Assembly: GCA_017853785.1 (NCBI GenBank)
Contig: JAFMIX010000093.1
Location: 1 to 7,844 of the forward strand
Length of the DNA stretch: 7,844 nucleotides
Source: Verrucomicrobiales bacterium
GTDB lineage: Bacteria; Verrucomicrobiota; Verrucomicrobiia; Limisphaerales; JAFMIX01
Reading direction: 5' to 3'
Part shown: piece after piece, positions 1 to 6,065 of the stretch
Layout of the letters: each line of letters opens with the position of its first letter
Position numbering within the stretch: position 1 is the first letter of the stretch
Program-made: the position numbers and the translations under genes
Notes under the pieces: model-generated
The model's input: only the letters and a program-made list of their open reading frames with translations
Told to the model about the DNA's origin: nothing
The model's database searches: none

Positions 1-103
1 GCGTGAGCTTCGGCACTTCGACCTCGCGCCCGTCCACCTTGACCTTGATCTTTTCAATCGCGGGCGGCGCGGGCTTAACTTCAGTTGTAGGTGCGGCGGA
101 CAT
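1..103 (-). CDS. nuoG: NADH-quinone oxidoreductase subunit G (NuoG), N-terminal 34 codons only
   Basis: Only the first 34 codons lie in the window; the gene continues past the left edge. The reading starts MSAAPTTEVKPAPPAIEKIK and goes on into VKVDGREVEVPKLT. The phrase 'I.KIKVKVDGREVEVP' looks like the first beta strands of the N-terminal [2Fe-2S] ferredoxin-like domain of NuoG, the large iron-sulfur subunit of the peripheral arm of complex I. The cysteine ligands would lie downstream and cannot be seen. The ATG is 5 nt after the nuoF stop codon, which fits the F-G gene order and cotranscription. There is no clear Shine-Dalgarno site. The identification rests mainly on position after nuoF; another ferredoxin-domain protein such as a formate dehydrogenase or hydrogenase subunit is possible but less likely. 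Confidence 0.75.
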   Translation of the reverse strand, partial: MSAAPTTEVKPAPPAIEKIKVKVDGREVEVPKLT

Positions 104-108
104 CGAAA

Positions 109-1533
109 TCAGTGTGGCGCGGCGGCCAATTCTTTTTTACCAGTGGCGGCTTCCTTCGCGCGCCGCTCTTCATCGGCGGCGCCTTTGGCGACGAATTCAT
201 CTTTGAACTTCGCCACGAAACTTTGCACCGGCCACGAGCAGGCTTCGCCGAATGCGCAAATGGTCTTACCACCGGGTATGTTGTCGGCGATTTTCGCCAG
301 ATATTCGGCGTCCTGCTTGCGCCCGCCTCCATGCGTGAGGCGATGGAGCGTCTTGCTCATCCAAAGCGAACCTTCGCGGCAGGGCGTGCATTGGCCACAG
401 CTTTCCTGGGCGTAAAATTCGGAGAGATTTGCCAGTGCGCCGACGATGTCCACGCTGTCATCAATCACGATGATCGCGCTCGAACCGCTCATCGTGCCGG
501 CTTGCTGGAGCGAATCGAAATCATACGGCAGGTCGAGCATATCGGTTTCTACTTCGACGTCCTTGCCTTCGACCTTGCGTTTGAGTTTGAACTTCTCGCC
601 CGCCTTCAAAACTTTTGAGGAAGATCCACCTGGGATGACCGCTTTGAGTGATCGCCCGGGGCGCAGCCCCCCGCCGAACGCGGGATCGTTGATGAGCTGG
701 CCGATGGTGGCTTTACCGACTTCGATCTCGTAGTAGCCGGGACGTTTCACCTGACCACTCAGGCTCACAATGCGCGTGCCGGTGTTGTTCGGGGTGCCGA
801 GCTTCGCGAATTCCGCGCCGCCCATCGTGGCGATGTGCTTCACGTTACAGAGCGTCTCGACGTTGTTGACGATGGTCGGACACATGTAAAGCCCGAGCAC
901 CGCCGGGAAATACGGCGGCTTGATACGCGGATAAGGGCGTTTGCCTTCGAGCGATTCAATGAGGCCGGTCTCCTCGCCGCAAATGTAAGCGCCCGCGCCA
1001 CGATGGACGTGAATCTCGAGATCGTAGCCGCTGCCAAGAATGTTTTTCCCGAGGAACCCTTTCGCGCGGGCTTCCTTCAACGCCGTGTTCAAAAGCTTCG
1101 CGCCCTTGGGCATTTCGCCGCGGATGTAGATGTAGGCGAGCTTCACGTCGTTCGCGAAGCAAGAGATTATCATCCCCTCGATCAACTGATGCGGATCTTT
1201 GTGGATGATCTGGCGGTCCTTGAACGTGCCGGGCTCGGATTCGTCGGCGTTGCAGATGAGGTAGATGGGCTTGCCGCTGCGACGGTCCGCGAAGCTCCAC
1301 TTGAGGCCGCACGAAAATCCCGCGCCGCCGCGCCCGCGCAGGCCGGACTTCATGACTTCGTCGCGGAGCTGCTCTTGCGGCGTCTTCTTCTTGCCATCCG
1401 CCAAATCCAGCGGTGACATCGCGAGCGCCTTCTTGAGCGCGTCGTAGCCGCCATGCCGCAAATAGCATTCGATGTCCGGCGTGTAACCCGGGTTATCGAG
1501 GTGCTTCAGGATCAATTTGAACTCTTGCGGCAT
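109..1533 (-). CDS. nuoF: NADH-quinone oxidoreductase subunit F (NuoF, 51 kDa flavoprotein)
   Basis: A complete 474-residue protein of typical length or slightly longer. NuoF is the NADH-oxidising subunit of complex I. It binds NADH and FMN and passes electrons to a [4Fe-4S] cluster (N3) in the peripheral arm on the cytoplasmic side. Visible motifs in order are a GRGGAGF glycine-rich loop at residues 67-73 (nucleotide/FMN binding), NADESEPGTFKDR at 95-107, GAYICGEET at 181-189, and SCGQCTPC at 378-385 with cysteines 379, 382 and 385; Cys426 (ICAFGEA) is the fourth cluster ligand. All family-critical residues appear intact. The last ~25 residues are Ala/Lys/Glu-rich and probably a flexible tail. 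The gene ends in TGA 5 nt before nuoG. It is separated from nuoE by 129 nt that contain an opposite-strand tRNA. The start has only a distant GGAG (13 nt spacing) upstream. Confidence 0.97.
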   Translation of the reverse strand: MPQEFKLILKHLDNPGYTPDIECYLRHGGYDALKKALAMSPLDLADGKKKTPQEQLRDEVMKSGLRGRGGAGFSCGLKWSFADRRSGKPIYLICNADESEPGTFKDRQIIHKDPHQLIEGMIISCFANDVKLAYIYIRGEMPKGAKLLNTALKEARAKGFLGKNILGSGYDLEIHVHRGAGAYICGEETGLIESLEGKRPYPRIKPPYFPAVLGLYMCPTIVNNVETLCNVKHIATMGGAEFAKLGTPNNTGTRIVSLSGQVKRPGYYEIEVGKATIGQLINDPAFGGGLRPGRSLKAVIPGGSSSKVLKAGEKFKLKRKVEGKDVEVETDMLDLPYDFDSLQQAGTMSGSSAIIVIDDSVDIVGALANLSEFYAQESCGQCTPCREGSLWMSKTLHRLTHGGGRKQDAEYLAKIADNIPGGKTICAFGEACSWPVQSFVAKFKDEFVAKGAADEERRAKEAATGKKELAAAPH

Positions 1534-1542
1534 ATCAGTTTC

Positions 1543-1570
1543 TTGACTCCGCGAGGGAATGATTTAGCCT
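1543..1570 (+). promoter_or_regulatory. Candidate promoter of tRNA-Gln
   Basis: TTGACT (1543-1548, 5/6 match to the -35 consensus), a 16-nt spacer and TAGCCT (1565-1570, 3/6 match to -10) lie 17 nt upstream of the mature tRNA 5' end. This would give a short leader of about 10 nt. It overlaps the 5' untranslated region of nuoF on the other strand, so the two transcription units face each other here. Assignment is by consensus and position only. Confidence 0.45.
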
Positions 1571-1586
1571 GTGCAATACCTCGGTT

Positions 1587-1660
1587 TGCCCGATGGTGTA
1601 ACGGTAGCACAACAGACTCTGAATCTGTTTGTCATGGTTCAAATCCATGTCGGGCAACCA
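1587..1660 (+). tRNA. tRNA-Gln (anticodon CUG)
   Basis: A complete 74-nt cloverleaf with encoded CCA. The acceptor stem TGCCCGA pairs with TCGGGCA, and its first pair is U1-A72, a known bacterial tRNA-Gln identity feature. The D arm GTG...CAC, the anticodon stem ACAGA/TCTGT with loop CTCTGAA (anticodon CTG at 1619-1621) and the T arm CATGG-TTCAAAT-CCATG are all intact. The discriminator is A and CCA is at 1658-1660. It decodes CAG glutamine codons. It sits antisense to the nuo operon, filling the gap between nuoE (2 nt away) and nuoF. No terminator is visible after it; the 3' end would come from processing. Confidence 0.97.
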
Positions 1661-1662
1661 TC

Positions 1663-2148
1663 TCATTTGCAACCTCCCAGGATTTGATCAGCCTTCGCAG
1701 TGCTGACGCCTTCATGAAAATCTTCATTGCACATCATCACCGGCGCCATGCCGCAGCCGGCGAGGCACTCGACAAATTCAACCGAGAACTTGCCGTCCTT
1801 CGTTGTTTGCAGGCCATGCGCGTGGGGGTCGAGGCCAAGCTTGGTGCAAAAATGTTCGTGCAGTTGGTGCGAGCCGCCGAGGGCGCAACTCAACGTGCGG
1901 CAGACCTTGATCTGATATTTGCCGGGGGCTGATTGCCGGAACATCGGATAGAACGTCACGAGCTCGTGGACGTTGATGGGCTGGAGGCCAAGTTTCCTGG
2001 CGACCCATTGCGTGGCTTCGGGAGAGATGTGGCCGAAATGTTCCTGCAACGCGTGCAGCAGCATGAGCGACGCGCTGCGCTTCACGGGATAATGCGTGAT
2101 TAGCTCGTCAATCTCGGCTTCCAAATTGGCTGGAACGGTGAAACTCAT
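1663..2148 (-). CDS. nuoE: NADH-quinone oxidoreductase subunit E (NuoE, 24 kDa)
   Basis: The protein of 161 residues (from MSFTVP) is a thioredoxin-like [2Fe-2S] ferredoxin that carries cluster N1a and docks with NuoF in the NADH-oxidising module. The four cluster ligands are present as C-x4-C and C-x3-C: Cys83 and Cys88 (VCRTLSC) and Cys128 and Cys132 (CLAGC), numbered from this start. The start at 2148 is preferred over an ATG at 2157. Its ATG overlaps the nuoD terminal stop as ATGA, and a GGGAGA site lies 9 nt upstream, whereas the 2157 ATG has that site directly abutting it. The overlap implies translational coupling to nuoD. The gene ends in TGA only 2 nt from the 3' end of the opposing tRNA-Gln. 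Length is normal for the family, so the tRNA does not appear to have truncated it. Confidence 0.95.
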   Translation of the reverse strand: MSFTVPANLEAEIDELITHYPVKRSASLMLLHALQEHFGHISPEATQWVARKLGLQPINVHELVTFYPMFRQSAPGKYQIKVCRTLSCALGGSHQLHEHFCTKLGLDPHAHGLQTTKDGKFSVEFVECLAGCGMAPVMMCNEDFHEGVSTAKADQILGGCK

Positions 2149-3431
2149 CGGTCGCATTCTCCCATCACAAAGTCAAACGAACCTAGGATTGAAACCGTGT
2201 CGCTCATCATGTGGCCAGGCAACAGATGCGACAGGATGCTCAGGTTCACGAAGCTGGGGCTGCGGATTTTCATCCGATACGGCGTGCCGCCGCCGCGGCT
2301 GTTGATGTAAAAACCGAGTTCACCCTTCGGGTTTTCATGTCCGAAATAGATTTCTCAGGGCGGACAATTCACGCCCTGCGTCACGAGCATGAATTGATGG
2401 ATCAATTCCTCCATGCTCGACATCACCTTGCTCTTTGGCGGCAAAACGATTTTGCCATCAGCTACATTCACCGGTTCTTTTGATTTGTTGTCGAAGCCGC
2501 CGGGAAGCTTGTCGAGGCACTGATGGATGATGCGCACGCTCTGCCGCATTTCTTCCATGCGGACGAGATAGCGGTCGTAGCAGTCACCAACCGAACCCAG
2601 CGGCACGTCGAATTGCAAATCCTTGTAGCAGAGATACGGCTGCGCTTTGCGGAGATCATAGTCCACGCCGCTGCCGCGCAGATTTGGTCCGGTGAGCCCA
2701 AAATCCAGCGCCGTCTCCTTCGAGATAACGCCCACGTCGCGCGTGCGGTCCACCCAGATTTTGTTGCGCGTGAGCAAGGTTTCGACCTCGGCGACGTTGA
2801 CCATGACTTCGCCGAGGAACTTGCGGACGGCATCGCACCAACCGGGCGGCGTATCGCGCGAAACGCCGCCGATACGCGTGTAACTCGTCGTGAACCGCGC
2901 GCCAGTGAGCGATTCGCAAAGGTTGTGAATCTTCTCGCGCTCGGTGAACGTGATCAGGAAGACGGTCATGGCGCCCACGTCCATCGCGAAGCAGCCGACC
3001 CCAAGCAGGTGCGATGAAATCCGCGCCAGCTCGGCGCAAATGACCCGCAGGTATTGGCAGCGCGGCGGAAGCTTGTCGTGGATGCCGAGAAGTTTTTCGA
3101 CCGCGAGCGCGTAGGCGACGTTGTTCGCCATCGGCGCAAGGTAATCCAGCCGATCCGTGTAAGGGATGAACTGGGTGTAAGTCATGTTCTCGGCGATCTT
3201 TTCATCGCCGCGGTGCAGATAGCCGATGTCGGGCGTCGCCTTGGTGATGACTTCGCCGTCGAGTTCAAGAATGATGCGGAGCACGCCGTGCGTGGATGGG
3301 TGCGACGGCCCCATGTTCAGGATCATCTTCTCGCCCTGCACGTCCTGCAAATCTTCAGCAGGCGGAAAAGACCGCGCCGCCGCCGCAGTGGCGGCCGAAT
3401 CGCGAATCTCGATTTCTTGAACTTCAGCCAT
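2145..3431 (-). CDS. nuoD: NADH-quinone oxidoreductase subunit D (NuoD, 49 kDa), interrupted by an in-frame TGA
   Basis: NuoD is the hydrogenase-like core subunit of the complex I Q module; with NuoB it forms the quinone pocket near cluster N2. Read through the internal stop, the gene has 428 codons, a normal length. The quinone-site motifs are present: GPSHPSTHG at residues 41-49 (His48) and IPYTDRLDY ending in Tyr97, matching His38 and Tyr87 of Thermus Nqo4. There is a non-conserved Ala-rich N-terminal stretch of about 30 residues. Codon 359 (2355-2357) is TGA. The same frame then continues for 69 conserved codons (EIYFGHENPKGELGFY ... DFVMGECDR) to TGA at 2145-2147. The family usually has Gly where the TGA falls, so a single GGA-to-TGA change explains it. 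As sequenced, the product would stop at 358 residues (2355-3431) and lose its C-terminus. The gene starts 5 nt after nuoC and overlaps nuoE by ATGA. Confidence 0.93.
2158..2163 (-). promoter_or_regulatory. Shine-Dalgarno site deciding the nuoE start
   Basis: GGGAGA lies inside the 3' end of nuoD, 9 nt upstream of the ATG at 2148. It is the clearest ribosome-binding site in this window; most other starts here show none. It argues for 2148, not 2157, as the nuoE start. Confidence 0.6.
2355..2357 (-). other. nuoD: Premature in-frame TGA in nuoD
   Basis: The codon between NCPP and EIYFGHENPKGELG reads TGA. Downstream codons keep the same phase and encode the conserved NuoD C-terminus up to a second TGA that overlaps the nuoE start. 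It is therefore a nonsense substitution and not a frameshift. A sequencing or assembly error, a recent mutation, or readthrough are the options; error or mutation is most likely. Confidence 0.9.
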
Positions 3432-3436
3432 GAAAA

Positions 3437-4015
3437 TCAGCCTTCAAAAGTCTTGGCGCGTGGTTCGCGCTCGATTGCATCTTTGCTGCCCGGCGCGGTC
3501 ACGAATGGCCCGCCTTCGATCGGCGCAGTCTTGGTGAACGCAATGTCCGGTAGCTCAGTCGGCTTGCCGCCGAGCGGGAAATCTTTGCGCAGCGGGAAGT
3601 AAGGATAGCCTTCCCACATGATGATGCGCCGCAAGTCAGGATGGCCACGAAAGCGGACACCCATCATGTCGTAAATCTCGCGCTCGTGCCAATCCGCCGT
3701 CCGCCACACGCCGGTCACGGTTGGCAACTCGGACTTCTCCTCGCAGACGCTCATCTTCAGCCGCAGATAGTGCCGATGCCCGATGCCGTAAAGCTCGTAA
3801 ACAATCATCCAGCGGGGATCTTCGCCGTAATTGTCCACGCTGGAAATATCTACAAGGTAGTCAAAACCGAGTTTCTGCTTGGCGAAGGCGCAAATTTCCG
3901 CGATGTGTTCGGCGTCGGCGACGGTCAAAGTGGTTTCACCACGAAACTCCGTGCGTTCAGGGAGCAAATCCCCGAAGCGGGCCTGGAGTTTTTTGGCGAG
4001 GTCGAGTGCGTCCAT
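3437..4015 (-). CDS. nuoC: NADH-quinone oxidoreductase subunit C (NuoC, 30 kDa)
   Basis: A complete 192-residue protein of the complex I 30 kDa family. This subunit has no cofactor and scaffolds the Q module against NuoD and NuoB. The family signature is clear at residues 109-147: WHEREIYDMMGV, RFRGHPDLRRI, then WEGYPYFPLRKDFPLGG. The N-terminal half (residues 1-100) shows the usual alpha/beta fold sequence with 'GFDYLVDISSVDNYG'. It is a separate gene, unlike the fused nuoCD of E. coli. It starts 6 nt after the nuoB stop and ends in TGA 5 nt before nuoD, so it is surely cotranscribed with both. No strong ribosome-binding site is visible, and translation may depend on reinitiation from nuoB. 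Confidence 0.96.
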   Translation of the reverse strand: MDALDLAKKLQARFGDLLPERTEFRGETTLTVADAEHIAEICAFAKQKLGFDYLVDISSVDNYGEDPRWMIVYELYGIGHRHYLRLKMSVCEEKSELPTVTGVWRTADWHEREIYDMMGVRFRGHPDLRRIIMWEGYPYFPLRKDFPLGGKPTELPDIAFTKTAPIEGGPFVTAPGSKDAIEREPRAKTFEG

Positions 4016-4021
4016 TCGGGG

Positions 4022-4534
4022 TCAGGCGGCGGTTTTTTTCAAGTTGGCCATCAGCGGCTCGCGTTGGACCTTTTTTTGCAGCTTCATCAGGGCGTCCAAC
4101 AATGCCTCGGGCCGCGGCGGACAGCCCGCCACATAGACATCCACGGGGATGATGTTATCTACGCCTTGCAGGACGGAATAACTGCGATACATCCCGCCGG
4201 TGGAGGCGCACGCGCCCATGGCGATGACCCATTTCGGCTCGGCCATCTGGTCGTAGATGCGCTTGACCGCCAGCGCCATCTTGTAGGTGACTGTGCCGGC
4301 CACGACCATGCAATCGGCCTGCCGCGGAGAAAAGCGCATGACTTCCATGCCGAACCGGGAAATGTCATACCGGCTCGCACCGGTGGCCATCAGTTCGATG
4401 GCGCAGCAGGCCAGCCCCATAGGCATGGGCCAGATGGAGTTCTTACGGAACCAGTTCAGCGCCGCATCCACCCGGGTGACGATCACGTCGCCCTCGATGT
4501 TCCGGTCATAACCGATTTCGGTGTTGGTTTGCAT
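4022..4534 (-). CDS. nuoB: NADH-quinone oxidoreductase subunit B (NuoB, PSST)
   Basis: A complete 170-residue protein. NuoB holds the terminal [4Fe-4S] cluster N2, which reduces quinone at the interface with NuoD. All four ligands are visible: the tandem Cys43-Cys44 in MGLACCAIE, Cys109 in MGACAS, and Cys138 in AGCPPRPEA. The spacing matches Thermus Nqo6. The quinone-facing segment around SRYDISRFGMEVMRFSPRQA is conserved. It is the first gene of this operon. The sequence upstream (4535-4701) has no nuoA, which usually precedes nuoB. The start ATG lacks a Shine-Dalgarno site, but a small hairpin (GAAGC/GCTTC, 4542-4557) lies just upstream of it. The gene ends in TGA. Confidence 0.97.
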   Translation of the reverse strand: MQTNTEIGYDRNIEGDVIVTRVDAALNWFRKNSIWPMPMGLACCAIELMATGASRYDISRFGMEVMRFSPRQADCMVVAGTVTYKMALAVKRIYDQMAEPKWVIAMGACASTGGMYRSYSVLQGVDNIIPVDVYVAGCPPRPEALLDALMKLQKKVQREPLMANLKKTAA

Positions 4535-4565
4535 GTTTGCCGAAGCGGATTGGCTTCAGGCGGAA

Positions 4566-4594
4566 AGGGTAATCACCGGAAAATATTGAGGCAA
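4566..4594 (-). promoter_or_regulatory. Candidate sigma70-type promoter of the nuo operon
   Basis: On the minus strand, TTGCCT (4594-4589, 4/6) is followed after 17 nt by TACCCT (4571-4566, 3/6). The expected start would be near 4559, giving a leader of about 25 nt before nuoB. Spacing is ideal but the hexamers are weak, and promoters in this phylum are poorly known. A perfect 7-bp inverted repeat, AATCACC (4571-4577) and GGTGATT (4595-4601), brackets the spacer and the -35 box and could be an operator. Confidence 0.35.
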
Positions 4595-4602
4595 GGTGAT
4601 TG

Positions 4603-4618
4603 CGTGAATTTTTTCACA
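4603..4618. promoter_or_regulatory. Crp/Fnr-type dyad upstream of nuoB
   Basis: The sequence reads CGTGA-N6-TCACA with an all-A/T spacer. It matches 9 of the 10 conserved positions of the classical TGTGA-N6-TCACA Crp-family site. It is centred at about 4610.5, roughly 50 nt upstream of the inferred nuo start point. Whether a Crp/Fnr-family regulator binds it is unknown. Confidence 0.35.
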
Positions 4619-4634
4619 AAGTCAGTCACAGCTT

Positions 4635-4664
4635 AAAACAACCCCCGCTGGCGGAGCGTCGTTG
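4635..4664 (-). terminator. Possible intrinsic terminator after tsaB
   Basis: Reading the minus strand, an outer stem CAAC/GTTG and an inner stem CGCT/AGCG with loop CCGCC are followed at once by TTTT. It lies about 38 nt past the tsaB stop and upstream of the candidate nuo promoter, the right place to separate the two units. The stem is interrupted by a small internal loop and the T tract is short, so it would be weak. Confidence 0.4.
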
Positions 4665-4701
4665 GGCCACCAAGTCAGTTGCCGCCCAAACTGTTTATCG
4701 G

Positions 4702-5346
4702 TCACAGACTTCTGGCTGGCGGAGCTTTCACAAAGCTGGTAGCCCGCAAGTAAATCGGTTCGAGCGCATCGCCGGCAACAAAGTCCGGGTGCGCAGCCGC
4801 CAGCCGGCCCAAAGTTGCAGCGTCAGGATAAATCACCCGACCGGCAGCAACCCACTTCGTCACTTCCGGGCCGACAATCACGCCACCCGAATCAGCTGCA
4901 TTTTTTAGCTCCGTTAACGTAATTATTTTTAAATCATAGAGTCTTTTTTGGCATTTTTTAGTAATTTCGTGGGTCGCGATATAAAATTCATTTCGCTGCG
5001 CGTCAATCACCACGCTGACCCGGCCAAAAATGTTTTCAGTCTGCGCGCGTGCCGCGATGCATTCCGCGCTACTCACACCGATTATTTTCACGTTACCGCC
5101 CAATTGCCAGCCTTGCGCCAACGCAATTGCGCCGCGGATGCCATTGTAGGATCCTGGCCCCAACCCGACGGCAATGCCCCCGATGTCTGGCGGCTTCATA
5201 CCGGCGGCGGCGAGAGCGTCCCCGATAAGCCGCAACGGCGGCACGGCGACTCCAGCCGGCTCGATCTTTTCGGCCAAGACCTTCGCCCCATCCAGCACAG
5301 CCACGCTGCGGCGGGCCGAGGAGAATTCAAGCGCCAAAATCTTCAT
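4702..5346 (-). CDS. tsaB: tRNA t6A37 biosynthesis protein TsaB
   Basis: A 214-residue protein of the ASKHA-fold TsaB/YeaZ family. TsaB pairs with TsaD, and together with TsaE they transfer the threonylcarbamoyl group to A37 of tRNAs that read ANN codons, in the cytoplasm. Visible signatures are MKILALEFSS at the N-terminus, GLGPGSYNGIRG at 61-72 (the family G-P-G-S/(F/Y)-(T/N)-G-(L/I)-R motif), DAQRNEFY at 115-122, and PIYLR near the C-terminus (197-201). The ATG at 5346 is preferred over a TTG at 5352 because it starts exactly at the conserved MKILALE. It overlaps the end of tsaE by 20 nt, so the two are coupled. A stretch at 4901-4970, encoding roughly residues 126-149, is 76% A+T, unlike the rest of the gene. 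It ends in TGA. Confidence 0.93.
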   Translation of the reverse strand: MKILALEFSSARRSVAVLDGAKVLAEKIEPAGVAVPPLRLIGDALAAAGMKPPDIGGIAVGLGPGSYNGIRGAIALAQGWQLGGNVKIIGVSSAECIAARAQTENIFGRVSVVIDAQRNEFYIATHEITKKCQKRLYDLKIITLTELKNAADSGGVIVGPEVTKWVAAGRVIYPDAATLGRLAAAHPDFVAGDALEPIYLRATSFVKAPPARSL

Positions 5347-5779
5347 AAACAATGCGCCGGACAGTTGGGGTCAATGATTCAATCCGCGCCTCCCGATAAC
5401 GGATGCCGGAACTGGAGCCACGGGATTTCAGACTGGCGATGGTCTCCGACCAACGCTCCACCCATTCCACCACGGTCACGCCATCCGGTTGCAAGAATTC
5501 CTCCAGCCCCGCACTGTAGATTTGCTCCGGCGTTTCCAGCCGATACAGGTCGAGATGAAACAGCGGCAGCCGGCCATCCAGGTATTCATTCACGAGGGCA
5601 AAGGTGGGCGAATGGACGCGCGCCTGAATGCCAAGACCGCAGGCGAGGCCTTTGACAAGCTGTGTCTTACCCGCACCCAGATCGCCGCTCAAGCCGATGA
5701 CCCAGCCGCTCCGGGCCTCACGGCCCCAAGCGGCCCCGAGCGATTCGGTTTCTGCTGCGCTTTGGGAAATAATCTCCAC
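5327..5779 (-). CDS. tsaE: tRNA t6A37 biosynthesis ATPase TsaE
   Basis: A complete 150-residue P-loop protein, normal for the TsaE/YjeE family. TsaE hydrolyses ATP to allow repeated turnover of the TsaB-TsaD t6A synthase. The Walker A motif is GDLGAGKT at 32-39, followed by the family motif HSPTFALVNEY at 56-66, HLDLYRL at 75-81 and VVEWVERW at 103-110. The start codon is GTG at 5779, giving MEIISQSAAETESLG, the usual beginning for the family. The frame stays open upstream into a Pro/His-rich stretch without a good start, which I take as leader. The gene follows tRNA-Ser by 87 nt on the same strand and overlaps tsaB by 20 nt. It ends in TGA. Confidence 0.93.
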   Translation of the reverse strand: MEIISQSAAETESLGAAWGREARSGWVIGLSGDLGAGKTQLVKGLACGLGIQARVHSPTFALVNEYLDGRLPLFHLDLYRLETPEQIYSAGLEEFLQPDGVTVVEWVERWSETIASLKSRGSSSGIRYREARIESLTPTVRRIVYEDFGA

Positions 5780-5866
5780 GGAGGTCAGTTGCTTGCGGTC
5801 GGGATGGTGATGCGGCTTCGGCGGTGGTGTCGGCCCTGATTCCGGCCCCGGACTTGGGCATCCAAG

Positions 5867-5958
5867 TGGCGGAGAGGGGGGGATTCGAACCCCCGATACC
5901 TTTTAAGGGGTATACCGGTTTAGCAAACCAGCGCCTTCAGCCACTCGGCCACCTCTCC
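5867..5958 (-). tRNA. tRNA-Ser (anticodon GCU)
   Basis: A class II tRNA of 92 nt with encoded CCA (5867-5869). The acceptor stem GGAGAGG pairs with CCTCTCC and the discriminator is G. The anticodon stem CTGGT/ACCGG encloses the loop TTGCTAA; the anticodon GCT is at 5924-5922, followed by A37. The long variable arm forms ATACC/GGTAT, and the T arm is GGGGG-TTCGAAT-CCCCC. It reads AGC and AGU codons. Because these are ANN codons, its A37 is expected to carry t6A, made by the products of the two genes immediately downstream (tsaE, tsaB). Confidence 0.97.
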
Positions 5959-6065
5959 ACATTTGCCAACGCTCGGCGCCGGCAGCTTGCGCACCGCACC
6001 GTTCATCGGGAAATCATTCTGCAATATTGCGGGTGGCAGGCAAGCTCATTCGCAAAACACAATCA

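Noticed and set aside
1453..1932. A plus-strand open frame running through tRNA-Gln into the nuoE antisense
   Set aside because: It includes the whole tRNA and the complement of nuoE and shows no protein motif.
2146..2157. ATG at 2157 as the nuoE start
   Set aside because: The ribosome-binding site GGGAGA would abut it directly, whereas it is correctly spaced for the ATG at 2148, which overlaps the nuoD stop.
2310..2357. Selenocysteine or TGA-to-Gly recoding to explain the nuoD internal stop
   Set aside because: The family has Gly, not Cys, at this position. The only downstream hairpin (imperfect 7-bp stem, loop about 29-37 nt after the TGA) is further away than bacterial SECIS apical loops. 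TGA is used as the normal stop by seven genes in the window, so a Gly-for-UGA code does not fit.
3641..4636. A 331-codon open frame on the plus strand across nuoC and nuoB
   Set aside because: It lies wholly antisense to two well-conserved genes, has His/Gly/Arg-rich low-complexity composition and no recognisable motif; long antisense frames are expected in GC-rich DNA.
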